Shown here one piece after another: positions 33,056 to 41,166 of a stretch of 64,000 bases of DNA; within the stretch, counting starts at the first letter, position 1, and every line of letters starts with the position of its first letter. This DNA is from Candidatus Margulisiibacteriota bacterium (GTDB lineage: Bacteria; Margulisbacteria; WOR-1; O2-12-FULL-45-9; XYB2-FULL-48-7). The stretch is from contig JBAZTH010000002.1 of NCBI GenBank assembly GCA_041661965.1, forward strand, positions 62,001-126,000, in the 5' to 3' direction. The notes under the pieces are model-generated. The model worked only from the letters and a program-made list of their open reading frames with translations, ran no database searches and was not told where the DNA came from. The position numbers and the translations under genes were made by a program.

Positions 33056-33778
33056 TTATTGGATCTTAACGACAACCTTATTGAGATCGAGGCTGGACGG
33101 GACCGACGAATCGGGATCGTCGTTGATCGTCAACTCGGTCCCGGCAATTTTAGAAACGTAATTGCTCATCATCAAATGATCGGCCGGCAATTTTTCCGCG
33201 CCGGTCACCCAGGGAACGGTTAGGATGTCAAAATAAATGATATCCGGAACGTTCGCCCCGAACAATTGTTCCAAACGAATGGTAAAATTAAAAAAACTGC
33301 CGCTGGGAGCGGTCGTCGACAGGACCTCCCTGGTCGACGAAGCGCCGAAAACAAACGGCCCCTGCCCCAGGAAATAACCGGCCGGCTCGGTAATAACATA
33401 ACCGGTCCAAGTTGAGTAGTAGTTGTTAAAGTAAGCCTCCATCGAGCCGTACATCGGGATCGTCCCCGGCTCCAACAATTCATCACGGGTCCCGCCCGGC
33501 TGGGGAAGCGGGAGCTGAACCTTATAAGCCGAGGTCCCGCTAACGACCAGGAAATAGCGGTTGGCGGTCGCTTCGACCGTCCCGCGCATCGTCACCTGGA
33601 CCACCATCTCCGCTCCGCTCGGGGCGATCTGGGTAACTGTTCTGGCACAGCCGGAGACAAGCAGTAAGCTGTAAGCAGTAAGCAAGAAAGCAATTATGAA
33701 TAATTGATAAAACTGGAAACCGCGACGATATTGTCGCCGGTTTCCAGCCATTAGTCTGTTGTTTTTCTCATTTCTCAT
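33056..33778 (-). CDS. Unrecognised lipoprotein
   Basis: 240 residues. Lipobox LLVSGC with the lipidated Cys at about residue 44, preceded by an unusually long n-region. The start ATG overlaps the lptD stop as TAATG. The n-region (NRRQYRRGFQ) is encoded by a REP-like palindrome (33713-33747) and the hydrophobic core by a GCTTAC-type repeat (33660-33691), so the signal peptide is built almost wholly from repeat DNA. The mature domain is beta-rich without a recognised family. Its place between lptD and lnt suggests an envelope role. Confidence 0.85.
   Translation of the reverse strand: MRNEKNNRLMAGNRRQYRRGFQFYQLFIIAFLLTAYSLLLVSGCARTVTQIAPSGAEMVVQVTMRGTVEATANRYFLVVSGTSAYKVQLPLPQPGGTRDELLEPGTIPMYGSMEAYFNNYYSTWTGYVITEPAGYFLGQGPFVFGASSTREVLSTTAPSGSFFNFTIRLEQLFGANVPDIIYFDILTVPWVTGAEKLPADHLMMSNYVSKIAGTELTINDDPDSSVPSSLDLNKVVVKIQ
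33660..33691. repeat. GCTTAC-type tandem repeat in the lipoprotein signal peptide
   Basis: Minus strand GCTTACTGCTTACAGCTTAC, then TGCTT. It encodes the hydrophobic core before the lipobox. Similar arrays occur at 53213-53239 and, as GCTTAT, at 21444-21480. Confidence 0.5.
33713..33747. repeat. REP-like palindrome, copy B (inside the lipoprotein gene)
   Basis: Arms CTGGAAACCGCGAC and GTCGCCGGTTTCCAG around GATATT, with one bulged base. Same family as copy A at 26373-26403. It is translated as part of the lipoprotein n-region. Confidence 0.7.
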
Positions 33779-36057
33779 TAAAATTTCCTCTGATCTTCAC
33801 CCTTGAACTTGTTCATCTCTTTTTCAAACCCTTCGAAATAGAAGCCGCGGCCGGAACCGAAACCGAACGGCTCGTCCGGCAGGGCCTTAACGCTGAAAAT
33901 AAAACTGTACTCCTTGCGATAGTCGGAATAGTTAAACTTCATCTCCCAACAGTGAAGCTCTTTAACGATCGCCACGTCCTGCAGGCGGATCTCCTTCTTA
34001 GCGGTATCATACACCTGGCTAAAGTTAAGATGAAGCTGGTTCGGCTCCTTCTCCAGAAAATAAATGTCGTAATAAACGCTCCCCTGCCGGATCTCCCCAA
34101 CGTTCAGATCCTGGGTCGCCGCCAGGCTGCAGCCGAAATAGCTGTAAGGGGAAAGGGTCAGCCGCGAGATCAGATCGCGGTACTTATGGTTTTCCAGGTC
34201 CCAGCCGCCATCAACCGTTAAACGCCAGGCTTTGTCGGGAGCGATCAGCAGGCTCGACATCAGGTCGAACCAAGTCGCGGTCTGCCAGTTGCGGCCGCTC
34301 TCGAACCACCAGCTGAACTTATCCTCTTTATAAAAAGTTATCCGTTTCTTGATGTCGTGATAGCTGGCGCCGAGCTTGTCAAAAAAGAAAGGGGAATTAC
34401 CGTCGGTCACCCCTTTCCGGTAACTGATGCTGTTCCTAAACCAGCCCCCCAGATCGGTACTCGTCCCGGCGCTTTCCCGGTAGGCGTACATCTGGTCGCC
34501 TGGAGCGTAAGCATACTGGTCGGCCCCGACACCAAGGCTCAAGGTCGTCCCCGGACCAAACGGCACGCTTTTACCGGCGTCCAGGGTCAAACGATAGCGT
34601 TGGGTCGCGTAATCACGGTTTTTGTTAAGTTGCGGCACCCATTTGACTTCGCGGTAGTAGCCGTAGCCGAACGTGGAACTTATATCGGCCCAACCCAATC
34701 CCAAGCTCTGGGGGTAGAGCTCCAGCTCCGGCTGTTTCGTCAGGGATTCATAACGGGAAACGTTCGGATAAAGGTCCTGGCGCAGATCAAGGAACCGGCT
34801 CTCGCTGTATTTCCAGGCGTACCCCTGTTCCCGTCCGGTGATCGTCATTTCCGGTTCGACCCGCTCCTCTCCCGAATCACCCTCTTTGGCTAAACTGTAG
34901 TAGTAATTAGTCGTGGTGGTCAGGATAACGGTATCGGACCAAAGCGGCCGACTGAAAAAGAGACGCTGGGAATTGCGGACCCAGCCCGGTGAATTTTTTG
35001 CCTGATTGTAATTGATCGAATAAGCGAGCGAAGTCGCGCCGACCGTCCGGTCGAAGGAAAAATTCAGTTGCTGGATCCCCGCGTTCCGGTCATCGAGTGT
35101 CGTCAAGGCTAGGCTCCCGTTCCCCTGATCGGTTGTGTTCAGGTTCAGATTATAGGCGGTAAAATCGCTCCGGCCGCTGGGAACCTGATAGATCGAGGAA
35201 TAACGATGCTCCATACCCATGGTCGTCTTTTCGTTCAGGTTTTTCTTGCTGGTGATCTTCGTCACCCAATCCGATTTAGCCGTATCCCGTTCATCGACAT
35301 GATAGACGTAAAGGGTCCCAAGCCCCAGCGCCGCCAAGCCGTAGGCGACCTGGGTCCCGTAGCCCCACCCCTTCTTCTCCATCTGATCGATGTAGAGAAG
35401 CCCGGCGGGATAATCCCAGGTCGTTTTAACATAATTGCCTTCAACCGCGTTGTTGCCGAAAACCCAATTCCGTTTTTTCTGACCTTTCAGATCGTAAACG
35501 TAATAAGGGAGCCAGAGGACCGGAATTTCGCCGATCCACATCACGACGTTCCGCCCTTCCATCTTGTCCTCGGGATAATATTCGATCCGGTCGGCGGTCA
35601 AATAATAATGCTCCAGGTTTTTATCGCAGGTCGAGATCTCCCCCGGCCCGCCAAACATGTTTTTGTTCTTCTGGTCAAGTTTGTCAGCGGACAAAAAGAT
35701 CTCCCCCTTAATTGAAGAAGGGACAAAAGATGAGCTAAAGCCCCGAAAGGAGGTCGATTCATCGCTCGCATCGTAAGTCAGGTGGGCGGCAGTCGCGCGG
35801 TAATCTTTCGTGTAAAGCCGGACATGCCCTTCGGCGGTGGCGATATTGGTCGCGGAGTCCATCAGCAACTCGTCGGCAAAGATCGTCACCTCTTTAAGGC
35901 GGACTTCGACCGAACCGGTCGCCTTAACTTGGTCGGTATCATCGTAATATTTTAAAAGATCGGCCTTGATGTTGACGGGGATCTTCTCCTCATCGGCCAT
36001 GACCGGCAAAGCCAAGAGGCAAAGGCAGAGGCAAAGGCGGAGACAGAGGTTATTCAT
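33778..36057 (-). CDS. lptD: LptD-like outer-membrane LPS assembly protein
   Basis: 759 residues. Signal peptide (about 1-21, ending LPVMAD), then an OstA/LptA-like N-terminal domain (about 25-150: VKATGSVEVRLKEVTIFADE, ATAEGHVRLYTKDYRA), the conserved MWIGEIPVLWLPYYVYDLKG block typical of LptD, and a long aromatic-rich barrel of about 550 residues ending EDQRKF. It inserts lipopolysaccharide into the outer leaflet. Adjacent to an LptF/G permease and lnt, supporting a true outer membrane. The signal peptide core is encoded by a CCTTTGCCTC repeat. Confidence 0.88.
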   Translation of the reverse strand: MNNLCLRLCLCLCLLALPVMADEEKIPVNIKADLLKYYDDTDQVKATGSVEVRLKEVTIFADELLMDSATNIATAEGHVRLYTKDYRATAAHLTYDASDESTSFRGFSSSFVPSSIKGEIFLSADKLDQKNKNMFGGPGEISTCDKNLEHYYLTADRIEYYPEDKMEGRNVVMWIGEIPVLWLPYYVYDLKGQKKRNWVFGNNAVEGNYVKTTWDYPAGLLYIDQMEKKGWGYGTQVAYGLAALGLGTLYVYHVDERDTAKSDWVTKITSKKNLNEKTTMGMEHRYSSIYQVPSGRSDFTAYNLNLNTTDQGNGSLALTTLDDRNAGIQQLNFSFDRTVGATSLAYSINYNQAKNSPGWVRNSQRLFFSRPLWSDTVILTTTTNYYYSLAKEGDSGEERVEPEMTITGREQGYAWKYSESRFLDLRQDLYPNVSRYESLTKQPELELYPQSLGLGWADISSTFGYGYYREVKWVPQLNKNRDYATQRYRLTLDAGKSVPFGPGTTLSLGVGADQYAYAPGDQMYAYRESAGTSTDLGGWFRNSISYRKGVTDGNSPFFFDKLGASYHDIKKRITFYKEDKFSWWFESGRNWQTATWFDLMSSLLIAPDKAWRLTVDGGWDLENHKYRDLISRLTLSPYSYFGCSLAATQDLNVGEIRQGSVYYDIYFLEKEPNQLHLNFSQVYDTAKKEIRLQDVAIVKELHCWEMKFNYSDYRKEYSFIFSVKALPDEPFGFGSGRGFYFEGFEKEMNKFKGEDQRKF
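36012..36048. repeat. CCTTTGCCTCTG repeat in the lptD signal peptide
   Basis: Minus strand units CCTCTGTCTCCG, CCTTTGCCTCTG, CCTTTGCCTCTT encode the Leu/Cys-rich signal peptide LCLRLCLCLCLL. A related array occurs at 23823-23853. Confidence 0.5.
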
Positions 36058-36060
36058 AAC

Positions 36061-38394
36061 CTAAGGAATTTTATAGAGCAAACGCTGGCGGACGAGATCG
36101 GCCAAGGGATCAAAAGAGCCGACCATGCGGTAAAGATCGATCGCCTTCTGCGCCTCTTTCTTCAGGTAGCAGGCATCGCCAAGATTGATAAAAATCGCCG
36201 GGGTTTCCGGATCGAGCGCGTAGCTCCGCTCCAGAGCGATCACGGCAAATTCAAGCCGGCCAAGGAGATAATTAACGACGCCAAGATTATTATGGAAGAC
36301 CGGCGAGGCCGGATCGATATGGACCGCGTCGTTGATCCGCAAGCGGGCTTCTTCCTGTTTCCCCTGCTTCATCAAAGCAACCCCCAAATTGTTGGCCGCG
36401 GCGGCAAACCGCCGGTCAAGCTGGACCGCCAGCAGGAACTCTTCTTCGGCCGCCTGGTACATCCCTTTCATAAAATACTCGACGCCGCTCTGGTTATGCT
36501 CGTGCCCAAAAGAAATGCTGACCTCTTCGTTCGCCCGGCCGGGGGCTTTTTGTTCCCGTCCCCAGACCGCGGTAATTTCGTTCTTCCCGTAATCGGTAAT
36601 GACCGCCCGGAGGGGTTGGTTGCGCATGCTTTGCAAGCTGATCCCCTGGAGCCGGCGGACCCGTTTTTGCAGGTCGGCAAAATCAAGGTCCTCCTGCATG
36701 ATCTCTTCGAAGATCTCCATCGCCTTGCGGGGTTCCCCGGCGCATTCGTAGGTCGTCCCGAGATGGAAGCGGATAATCTTAGCCTGCTCCTGATTGGCCG
36801 ACTGGAGCGCCCGCTGGAAATTGTCGGCCGCCAGGTCAAAACGTCCCAAACTCCGGTAGATCCCCCCCAGCATCAGGAAAGCGAGCGGCGCGCGGAGCTG
36901 ATCTTTTTGCGCTAACTGCAATTGGCGGATAGCATCGTTGCGCTCCCCTTTTTCCAAATAAGCCTTGGCCAGGTCGAGATGTTGGGATAATTTCCAAGAA
37001 TCTTCCTGGAGCCGCTCCTTTAAGCCGACAATCTCTTGTTCAAGCTGTTTTTCTTTTGCCGCCCGGTATTTGTCGTGGACATCGAGGTTATACGGGTCCA
37101 GGGTCAAAGCGGTCCGAAAAGTTTCGACCGATTTCCGCTGCAAATTGAGATTGGCGTAAGCTTCCCCAAGTAAAAGGTAAGCCGGAATGAATTTCTTATC
37201 GCTGTTAATGACCCCTTCGGCCGAAAGGGCCGCCCGCTGAAAATCCCCCTTGGCCAGGCAAGCTTTTCCCAGCACGACATGGGCGGGCAAAAGCTGCGGC
37301 TGGGCGCGGAGGATCTCCCGACAGCGGCGGACCACCATCTCCGCCTGCGACGGGTCCATCTCGACCATTTTGCCGAGTTCAACCAGCGCTTCTTCGGTCC
37401 GGTTCTGGCTCAAGAGAATATCGAGCAGGTAGGTCCGGGCCAGGATCTGCTCCGGACAACTTTCGATTATGCCGTGATAACCGGAAATGACCTGGCCAAC
37501 CATCTCGGGGTGGGCCTTGCCAAGCTCATTATATTGCTCGACCGCTTCGCTCAAGTCCCCCTTGCTCCGCAAGGCTTCCGCCAGGGCCATAACGGCCGAC
37601 GGCAGGCTGGGGTAGCTTTTTAAGACCGTCCGCAAGCGGGCGATGATCTCATCTTGTTTGGCCGGTTCCAGGCGGAGGATCTCTTTAAGTTTTTCGACCG
37701 CCGCTTCCGGCTTGATCGTCCGCATGTAAACATCGGAAAGGATCTCCCTGATCTCGATGCTCGCTTCAACTTTTTGCAACAGCCCTTCCAGCCGCTGGAC
37801 CACTTCTCTGACGACTTCCGGGTCGTCCGAAAACATCAACTGGTAATAACGGGCCGCCTGTTTGTAATTCTCGATCCGGGCGTGAAGTTCACCCAGGATC
37901 CGCAGGGTCTGCTTATCGGTCGGGCGGTGGGTCAGGATCTCCTCGTAAAATTTGATCGCTTCGCCCAGCCGCCCTTTTTCCAGGTAAGCCCCGGCCAGGA
38001 TCTCGGTCAGAATGACGTCGCGGACCCCTTCTTTGATCGAACGTTCCAAGAGGTCGATCGCGTCATCGATCCGCTCCAGGCGGATATAGAGGCGCCCCAG
38101 GGCGTTATAAGCCTCGATGTTGCGCGGGTCGGTGATCAGGACCTCTTCCAATTCCAGCAAAGCGGCATCCAGGTGTCCGGTCGAGAGCAGAAATCCGGCC
38201 AGCGCCATCCGCGGCCCGACCAACTGCCGGTCGCCGTCAATGCGGCGTTCATAGTCAAGCAGAATGTAGGGAAAAACGTGGGGTGACAGGAGCGATGCCT
38301 GGGCGTAGAAAGATTGCGACTTTTTATACGCCCCTTCATCCAATTCCTTTTTGCCTAACGCTTTTAATTCAATTGGATCAAGCAATGTTTCCAT
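36061..38394 (-). CDS. Large tetratricopeptide-repeat protein
   Basis: 777 residues made almost wholly of TPR units (AYNALGRLYIRLERIDDAIDL, LRILGELHARIENYKQAARY, NNLGVALMKQGKQEEARL, FINLGDACYLKKEAQKAIDL), with no signal peptide or membrane helix seen. It lies between the LptF/G-like permease and lptD with 0-3 bp gaps, so it may be a cytoplasmic scaffold associated with envelope biogenesis. No specific family recognised. Confidence 0.85.
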   Translation of the reverse strand: METLLDPIELKALGKKELDEGAYKKSQSFYAQASLLSPHVFPYILLDYERRIDGDRQLVGPRMALAGFLLSTGHLDAALLELEEVLITDPRNIEAYNALGRLYIRLERIDDAIDLLERSIKEGVRDVILTEILAGAYLEKGRLGEAIKFYEEILTHRPTDKQTLRILGELHARIENYKQAARYYQLMFSDDPEVVREVVQRLEGLLQKVEASIEIREILSDVYMRTIKPEAAVEKLKEILRLEPAKQDEIIARLRTVLKSYPSLPSAVMALAEALRSKGDLSEAVEQYNELGKAHPEMVGQVISGYHGIIESCPEQILARTYLLDILLSQNRTEEALVELGKMVEMDPSQAEMVVRRCREILRAQPQLLPAHVVLGKACLAKGDFQRAALSAEGVINSDKKFIPAYLLLGEAYANLNLQRKSVETFRTALTLDPYNLDVHDKYRAAKEKQLEQEIVGLKERLQEDSWKLSQHLDLAKAYLEKGERNDAIRQLQLAQKDQLRAPLAFLMLGGIYRSLGRFDLAADNFQRALQSANQEQAKIIRFHLGTTYECAGEPRKAMEIFEEIMQEDLDFADLQKRVRRLQGISLQSMRNQPLRAVITDYGKNEITAVWGREQKAPGRANEEVSISFGHEHNQSGVEYFMKGMYQAAEEEFLLAVQLDRRFAAAANNLGVALMKQGKQEEARLRINDAVHIDPASPVFHNNLGVVNYLLGRLEFAVIALERSYALDPETPAIFINLGDACYLKKEAQKAIDLYRMVGSFDPLADLVRQRLLYKIP

Positions 38395-39471
38395 TTAGCG
38401 ATACCTTCCCTGGAAGTATAGCATCACAAAGCCGATTATCATAAAACAAGTTTGGGGAGCAAAAGCGGCAATCTCCGGCGGCAAGACCCCGCCCCTGCCA
38501 AGCGAGCGGAAGACCGAAGCGAAAACGTAAAAAGTGAACATGAAAACAATGGTCACGACGATCCCCCAGGTTTGGCCCGAACGCGGCGACGACAGGGAGA
38601 ACGGGATCCCGACCAGAGCAAAAATAAAACAGGTCAAGGGAATGGAATATTTGAGGTAAAGTTCGGTCGTCAGGGCCCGGGTGTTGGAGCCGCTTTTGGC
38701 CAGGGAATCGATCATCCCCTGGAGTTCTTTCCGGTCCATATCGGCAAAGGTTTTCTGCTCGCTGAAGGCGTCGAAGTTATCGACGACCGCGATCTTCATT
38801 TTCTCAAAGGTCGCCTGGTAGTTTAAACTCCCCTTTTCGTCGTATTTATGGATCACCCCTTGATGCAGTTCCCAAATCTTCCCGGTATAGTTGGCGCTGT
38901 CGGCCAGGATGGTCCGGGGATAGGTCCCAGGCTGGACCTCGTAGACCATAACCTTGCTCATCGTCTTATTCTTCAGGTTGACCCGGCCGGCGTAGTAAAA
39001 CCGGTTTTGCGCGTCCTTGAAGAAGACATTATCTTTCACTTCCGGGAGAGGCTGCTGCTGGATGACCTGGCGGATGATCTGGCTGGAAACATAATTAGCG
39101 TGGGGGACGATCTTTTCGTTGGTAAAAAAGGCGAGCAGGCTGACCAAAAGTCCCATCAGGAGCATCGGCCGGGCGATACGAAAAAGGCTGACTCCCGAGG
39201 TCCGGAAGGCAGCCATTTCGTTGTCTTTACAAAATCTTCCCACCGCCATGGTGGTCCCGAACAAGGTCGAGACCGGGAAGGTCAGGACCAAAATCGACGG
39301 CAGTTTGTAGACCAGCAATTTCAGGACCGCCAGGAGCGGCACTCCTTTGTTGATGATCAGATCGGCCATCGTGAAGAGGAGATCGACCGTCATCACCAGA
39401 ATGAAACCGACGACCCCGATAAAAAAGGGGCCGAGCATCTCACGGATGACGTAGCGGTCGAGTATCTTCAT
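38395..39471 (-). CDS. LptF/LptG-family permease
   Basis: 358 residues of the YjgP/YjgQ family. N-terminal helices with IREMLGPFFIGVVGFILV, VFPVSTLFGT-type second pair, a large periplasmic beta domain (about 115-255), and three C-terminal helices (IPLTCFIFALVGIPFSL; GIVVTIVFMFTFYVF). It is a transmembrane subunit of the ABC machine that extracts LPS from the inner membrane. Only one such gene is here, as in other lineages with a homodimer. It starts at 39471, directly after rpsU. Confidence 0.9.
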   Translation of the reverse strand: MKILDRYVIREMLGPFFIGVVGFILVMTVDLLFTMADLIINKGVPLLAVLKLLVYKLPSILVLTFPVSTLFGTTMAVGRFCKDNEMAAFRTSGVSLFRIARPMLLMGLLVSLLAFFTNEKIVPHANYVSSQIIRQVIQQQPLPEVKDNVFFKDAQNRFYYAGRVNLKNKTMSKVMVYEVQPGTYPRTILADSANYTGKIWELHQGVIHKYDEKGSLNYQATFEKMKIAVVDNFDAFSEQKTFADMDRKELQGMIDSLAKSGSNTRALTTELYLKYSIPLTCFIFALVGIPFSLSSPRSGQTWGIVVTIVFMFTFYVFASVFRSLGRGGVLPPEIAAFAPQTCFMIIGFVMLYFQGRYR

Positions 39472-39666
39472 CTAGTCAGAATCTCGGCGTCGTTTAACTT
39501 CCCGCCGTTTGGCCTCCTCTTCCTCTCTCCTCCGCCGTTGCGAAGGCTTTTCGTAAAACTCCCGCTTCTTCATCTCGTCCAAGGTCCCTTCATGGCGCAA
39601 TTTCATTTTGAATTTGCGCAGGGCCTTTTCGAGTTCTTCTCCCTTGCGGATCTCAATTTTTGGCAT
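39472..39666 (-). CDS. rpsU: 30S ribosomal protein S21
   Basis: 64 residues from the ATG at 39666 (GAGGAGG-type site). MPKIEIRKGEELEKALRKFK opens a typical bS21, ending in a basic Arg/Lys/Glu tail (RRRREEEEAKRREVKRRR). It overlaps the ricT stop by 14 bp. S21 helps mRNA selection at initiation, which may matter in a genome with many leaderless starts, though that link is speculation. Confidence 0.93.
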   Translation of the reverse strand: MPKIEIRKGEELEKALRKFKMKLRHEGTLDEMKKREFYEKPSQRRRREEEEAKRREVKRRRDSD

Positions 39667-40345
39667 TCTCTTTTCCTCCTCTCTGTATTGGCTTATCATA
39701 TTCGTATTCCAAACAGCACATCAAGCGGCCGCAAACCCCCGAGGTCTTGGTCGGCGAGATCGCGAGCCCCTGGTCCTTGGCCATGCGCACCGTCACGTGC
39801 TTCGGTTTATCGAGCCAGACCGAACAGCAAAGCGAGCGGCCGCAGGGTCCCATCCCCCCCAGCAACCGGGCGTCGTCGCGCGGCGAAACCTGCCGCAGAT
39901 CGACTTTGGCCGACAGGGTCACCGACAGGTCGCGCGAGAGTTCGCGCAGGACCGGCGGCTTGTCGTTATTCCCTTTGTTCCGGTAATAGATGATCAACCG
40001 GCTGTCATCAAAAAGATATTCCAGGTTGATGATCTTGATCGGCAATTCATATTCTTTGATCTTCTGAACGGTCGCCTGCAGGGCCTCTCCTTCTTTGACC
40101 TGGATCTGCTTTTCCTTCTCCAGGTCTTCCGGAGTCGCGTAGCGCAGGACCTTTTTCAGGCGGACATCGCGAGACAATGCCCTGGAAGTCCCGGCGGTGA
40201 ACGAAATAATCTCGCCGAATTCCACGCCGCGATCGGTCTGGACGATGACCGGCGAGCCGATCTTGATCGACTCCTCGCGATAACCGGTGATCGGACAGAT
40301 CCGGTTGAACTTCCTAAGCCTGATCCCTAATTTTCGATCGTTCAT
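39653..40345 (-). CDS. ricT: PSP1/RicT (YaaT) domain protein
   Basis: 230 residues. PSP1 domain with the cysteine clusters characteristic of RicT: ICPITGYRE near the N-terminus, GMGPCGRSLCCSVW and GVCGRLMCCLEYEY near the C-terminus. In Bacillus, RicT with RicA/RicF forms an iron-sulfur complex acting on RNase Y and phosphorelay. The holB-yaaT gene order is the same as in Firmicutes, which supports both calls and the Terrabacteria-like placement. Confidence 0.88.
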   Translation of the reverse strand: MNDRKLGIRLRKFNRICPITGYREESIKIGSPVIVQTDRGVEFGEIISFTAGTSRALSRDVRLKKVLRYATPEDLEKEKQIQVKEGEALQATVQKIKEYELPIKIINLEYLFDDSRLIIYYRNKGNNDKPPVLRELSRDLSVTLSAKVDLRQVSPRDDARLLGGMGPCGRSLCCSVWLDKPKHVTVRMAKDQGLAISPTKTSGVCGRLMCCLEYEYDKPIQRGGKENAKN

Positions 40346-40349
40346 CTTA

Positions 40350-41045
40350 TCACTCCTGTCCGCCGGAGGCGGACATTTTCAAGCAGGCGGCGTCAAGCGC
40401 GAGCTTGGCGCTGACGTAGCGCTTAATATTCTTGGTCGCGTCGAGCATGATCCGGCTTAAACCGACGTCCCGGAGCTCCTCATGCGCGAAAAACGCCAGG
40501 TCATAAAGCAACTCTTCCAGTCTTTCCTTTTCCTTTTCGAGCCGGGCGGAAAAATCGAGCAGTTCCAAAACGTTCTTTTTCCGCGCCGCTTTCAAATCCA
40601 GCCGATACGGAGCAAAATCAGGGTTCGACCCTGCTTTCGGACCTTCACCAAAAATGATCCGCTGACAACGAGAGAGGATCGTGTTCGGCAACCGGTCGTC
40701 CCGCTCCACCAGCAGAATAAAGACCACTCCCGGCGGCGGCTCCTCTAACGTTTTCAGGAAAGAGGCCGAAGCTTCCGGCGTCAGTTTGTCCGCCTCTTCG
40801 ATGATCGCGAACAGTTTAGGGCTGGCGGTCGGCCCGTAGCGGACTACCTGCTGAATTTCCCTGATCTGTTCGATCTTGATCGTCGTTTTTTCGGGCTTTA
40901 AAACGACTAAATCGACTTTTCGGGTCCCCAAACTTTCAGCAAATTCCCGCGCCGCTGCGGCCTTCTCCGGCCCGGGCGGCCCCATAAAGATATAAGCGGA
41001 AGCGACCCGCTCATTTCGAGCGATTCCTGCAAGTACGGGATGCAC
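40350..41045 (-). CDS. holB: DNA polymerase III delta' subunit
   Basis: 231 residues from a GTG at 41045. Clamp-loader AAA+ fold with the degenerate P-loop FMGPPGPEKAAAA expected of delta', sensor region TLEEPPPGVVFILLVERDDRLPNTILSRCQ near 125-155, which reads SRC as in the family. A longer frame starting at 41198 adds residues with no homology and overlaps the divergent gene. The GTG lies 7 nt after the extended -10 TGCTATAAT with no Shine-Dalgarno. The last residues SASGGQE are encoded by a palindrome. First gene of the long lpt operon. Confidence 0.87.
   Translation of the reverse strand: MHPVLAGIARNERVASAYIFMGPPGPEKAAAAREFAESLGTRKVDLVVLKPEKTTIKIEQIREIQQVVRYGPTASPKLFAIIEEADKLTPEASASFLKTLEEPPPGVVFILLVERDDRLPNTILSRCQRIIFGEGPKAGSNPDFAPYRLDLKAARKKNVLELLDFSARLEKEKERLEELLYDLAFFAHEELRDVGLSRIMLDATKNIKRYVSAKLALDAACLKMSASGGQE
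40357..40375. repeat. Palindrome at the 3' end of holB
   Basis: TGTCCGCC and GGCGGACA arms around a 3-nt loop, within the last codons of holB. It looks like the short TCCGCC...GGCGGA palindromes dispersed in many uncultured bacterial genomes. Confidence 0.5.
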
Positions 41046-41052
41046 GTTGTAA

Positions 41053-41061
41053 ATTATAGCA
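41053..41061 (-). promoter_or_regulatory. Extended -10 promoter of the holB-lpt operon, leaderless
   Basis: Minus strand TGCTATAAT followed by 7 nt and GTG. The bases TATTATGCTATAAT are identical to those at the yggS start (52806-52814 and beyond). Confidence 0.6.
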
Positions 41062-41166
41062 TAATAAAAGGGGCAAAAAAAGGCTGTTACAACTGGCAAG
41101 GTTAAGGTGAATTTAGCCTGAAATTCTACTTCCGCCCGACCGATAACTTTCTGGAGGGAAACAAAA

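Noticed and set aside
41010..41045. CATTTCGAGCGATTCCTGCAAG-like sequence at the holB start resembling common intergenic repeats
   Set aside because: It encodes the expected N-terminal residues of delta' (HPVLAGIARNERVASAY), so it is explained by coding.
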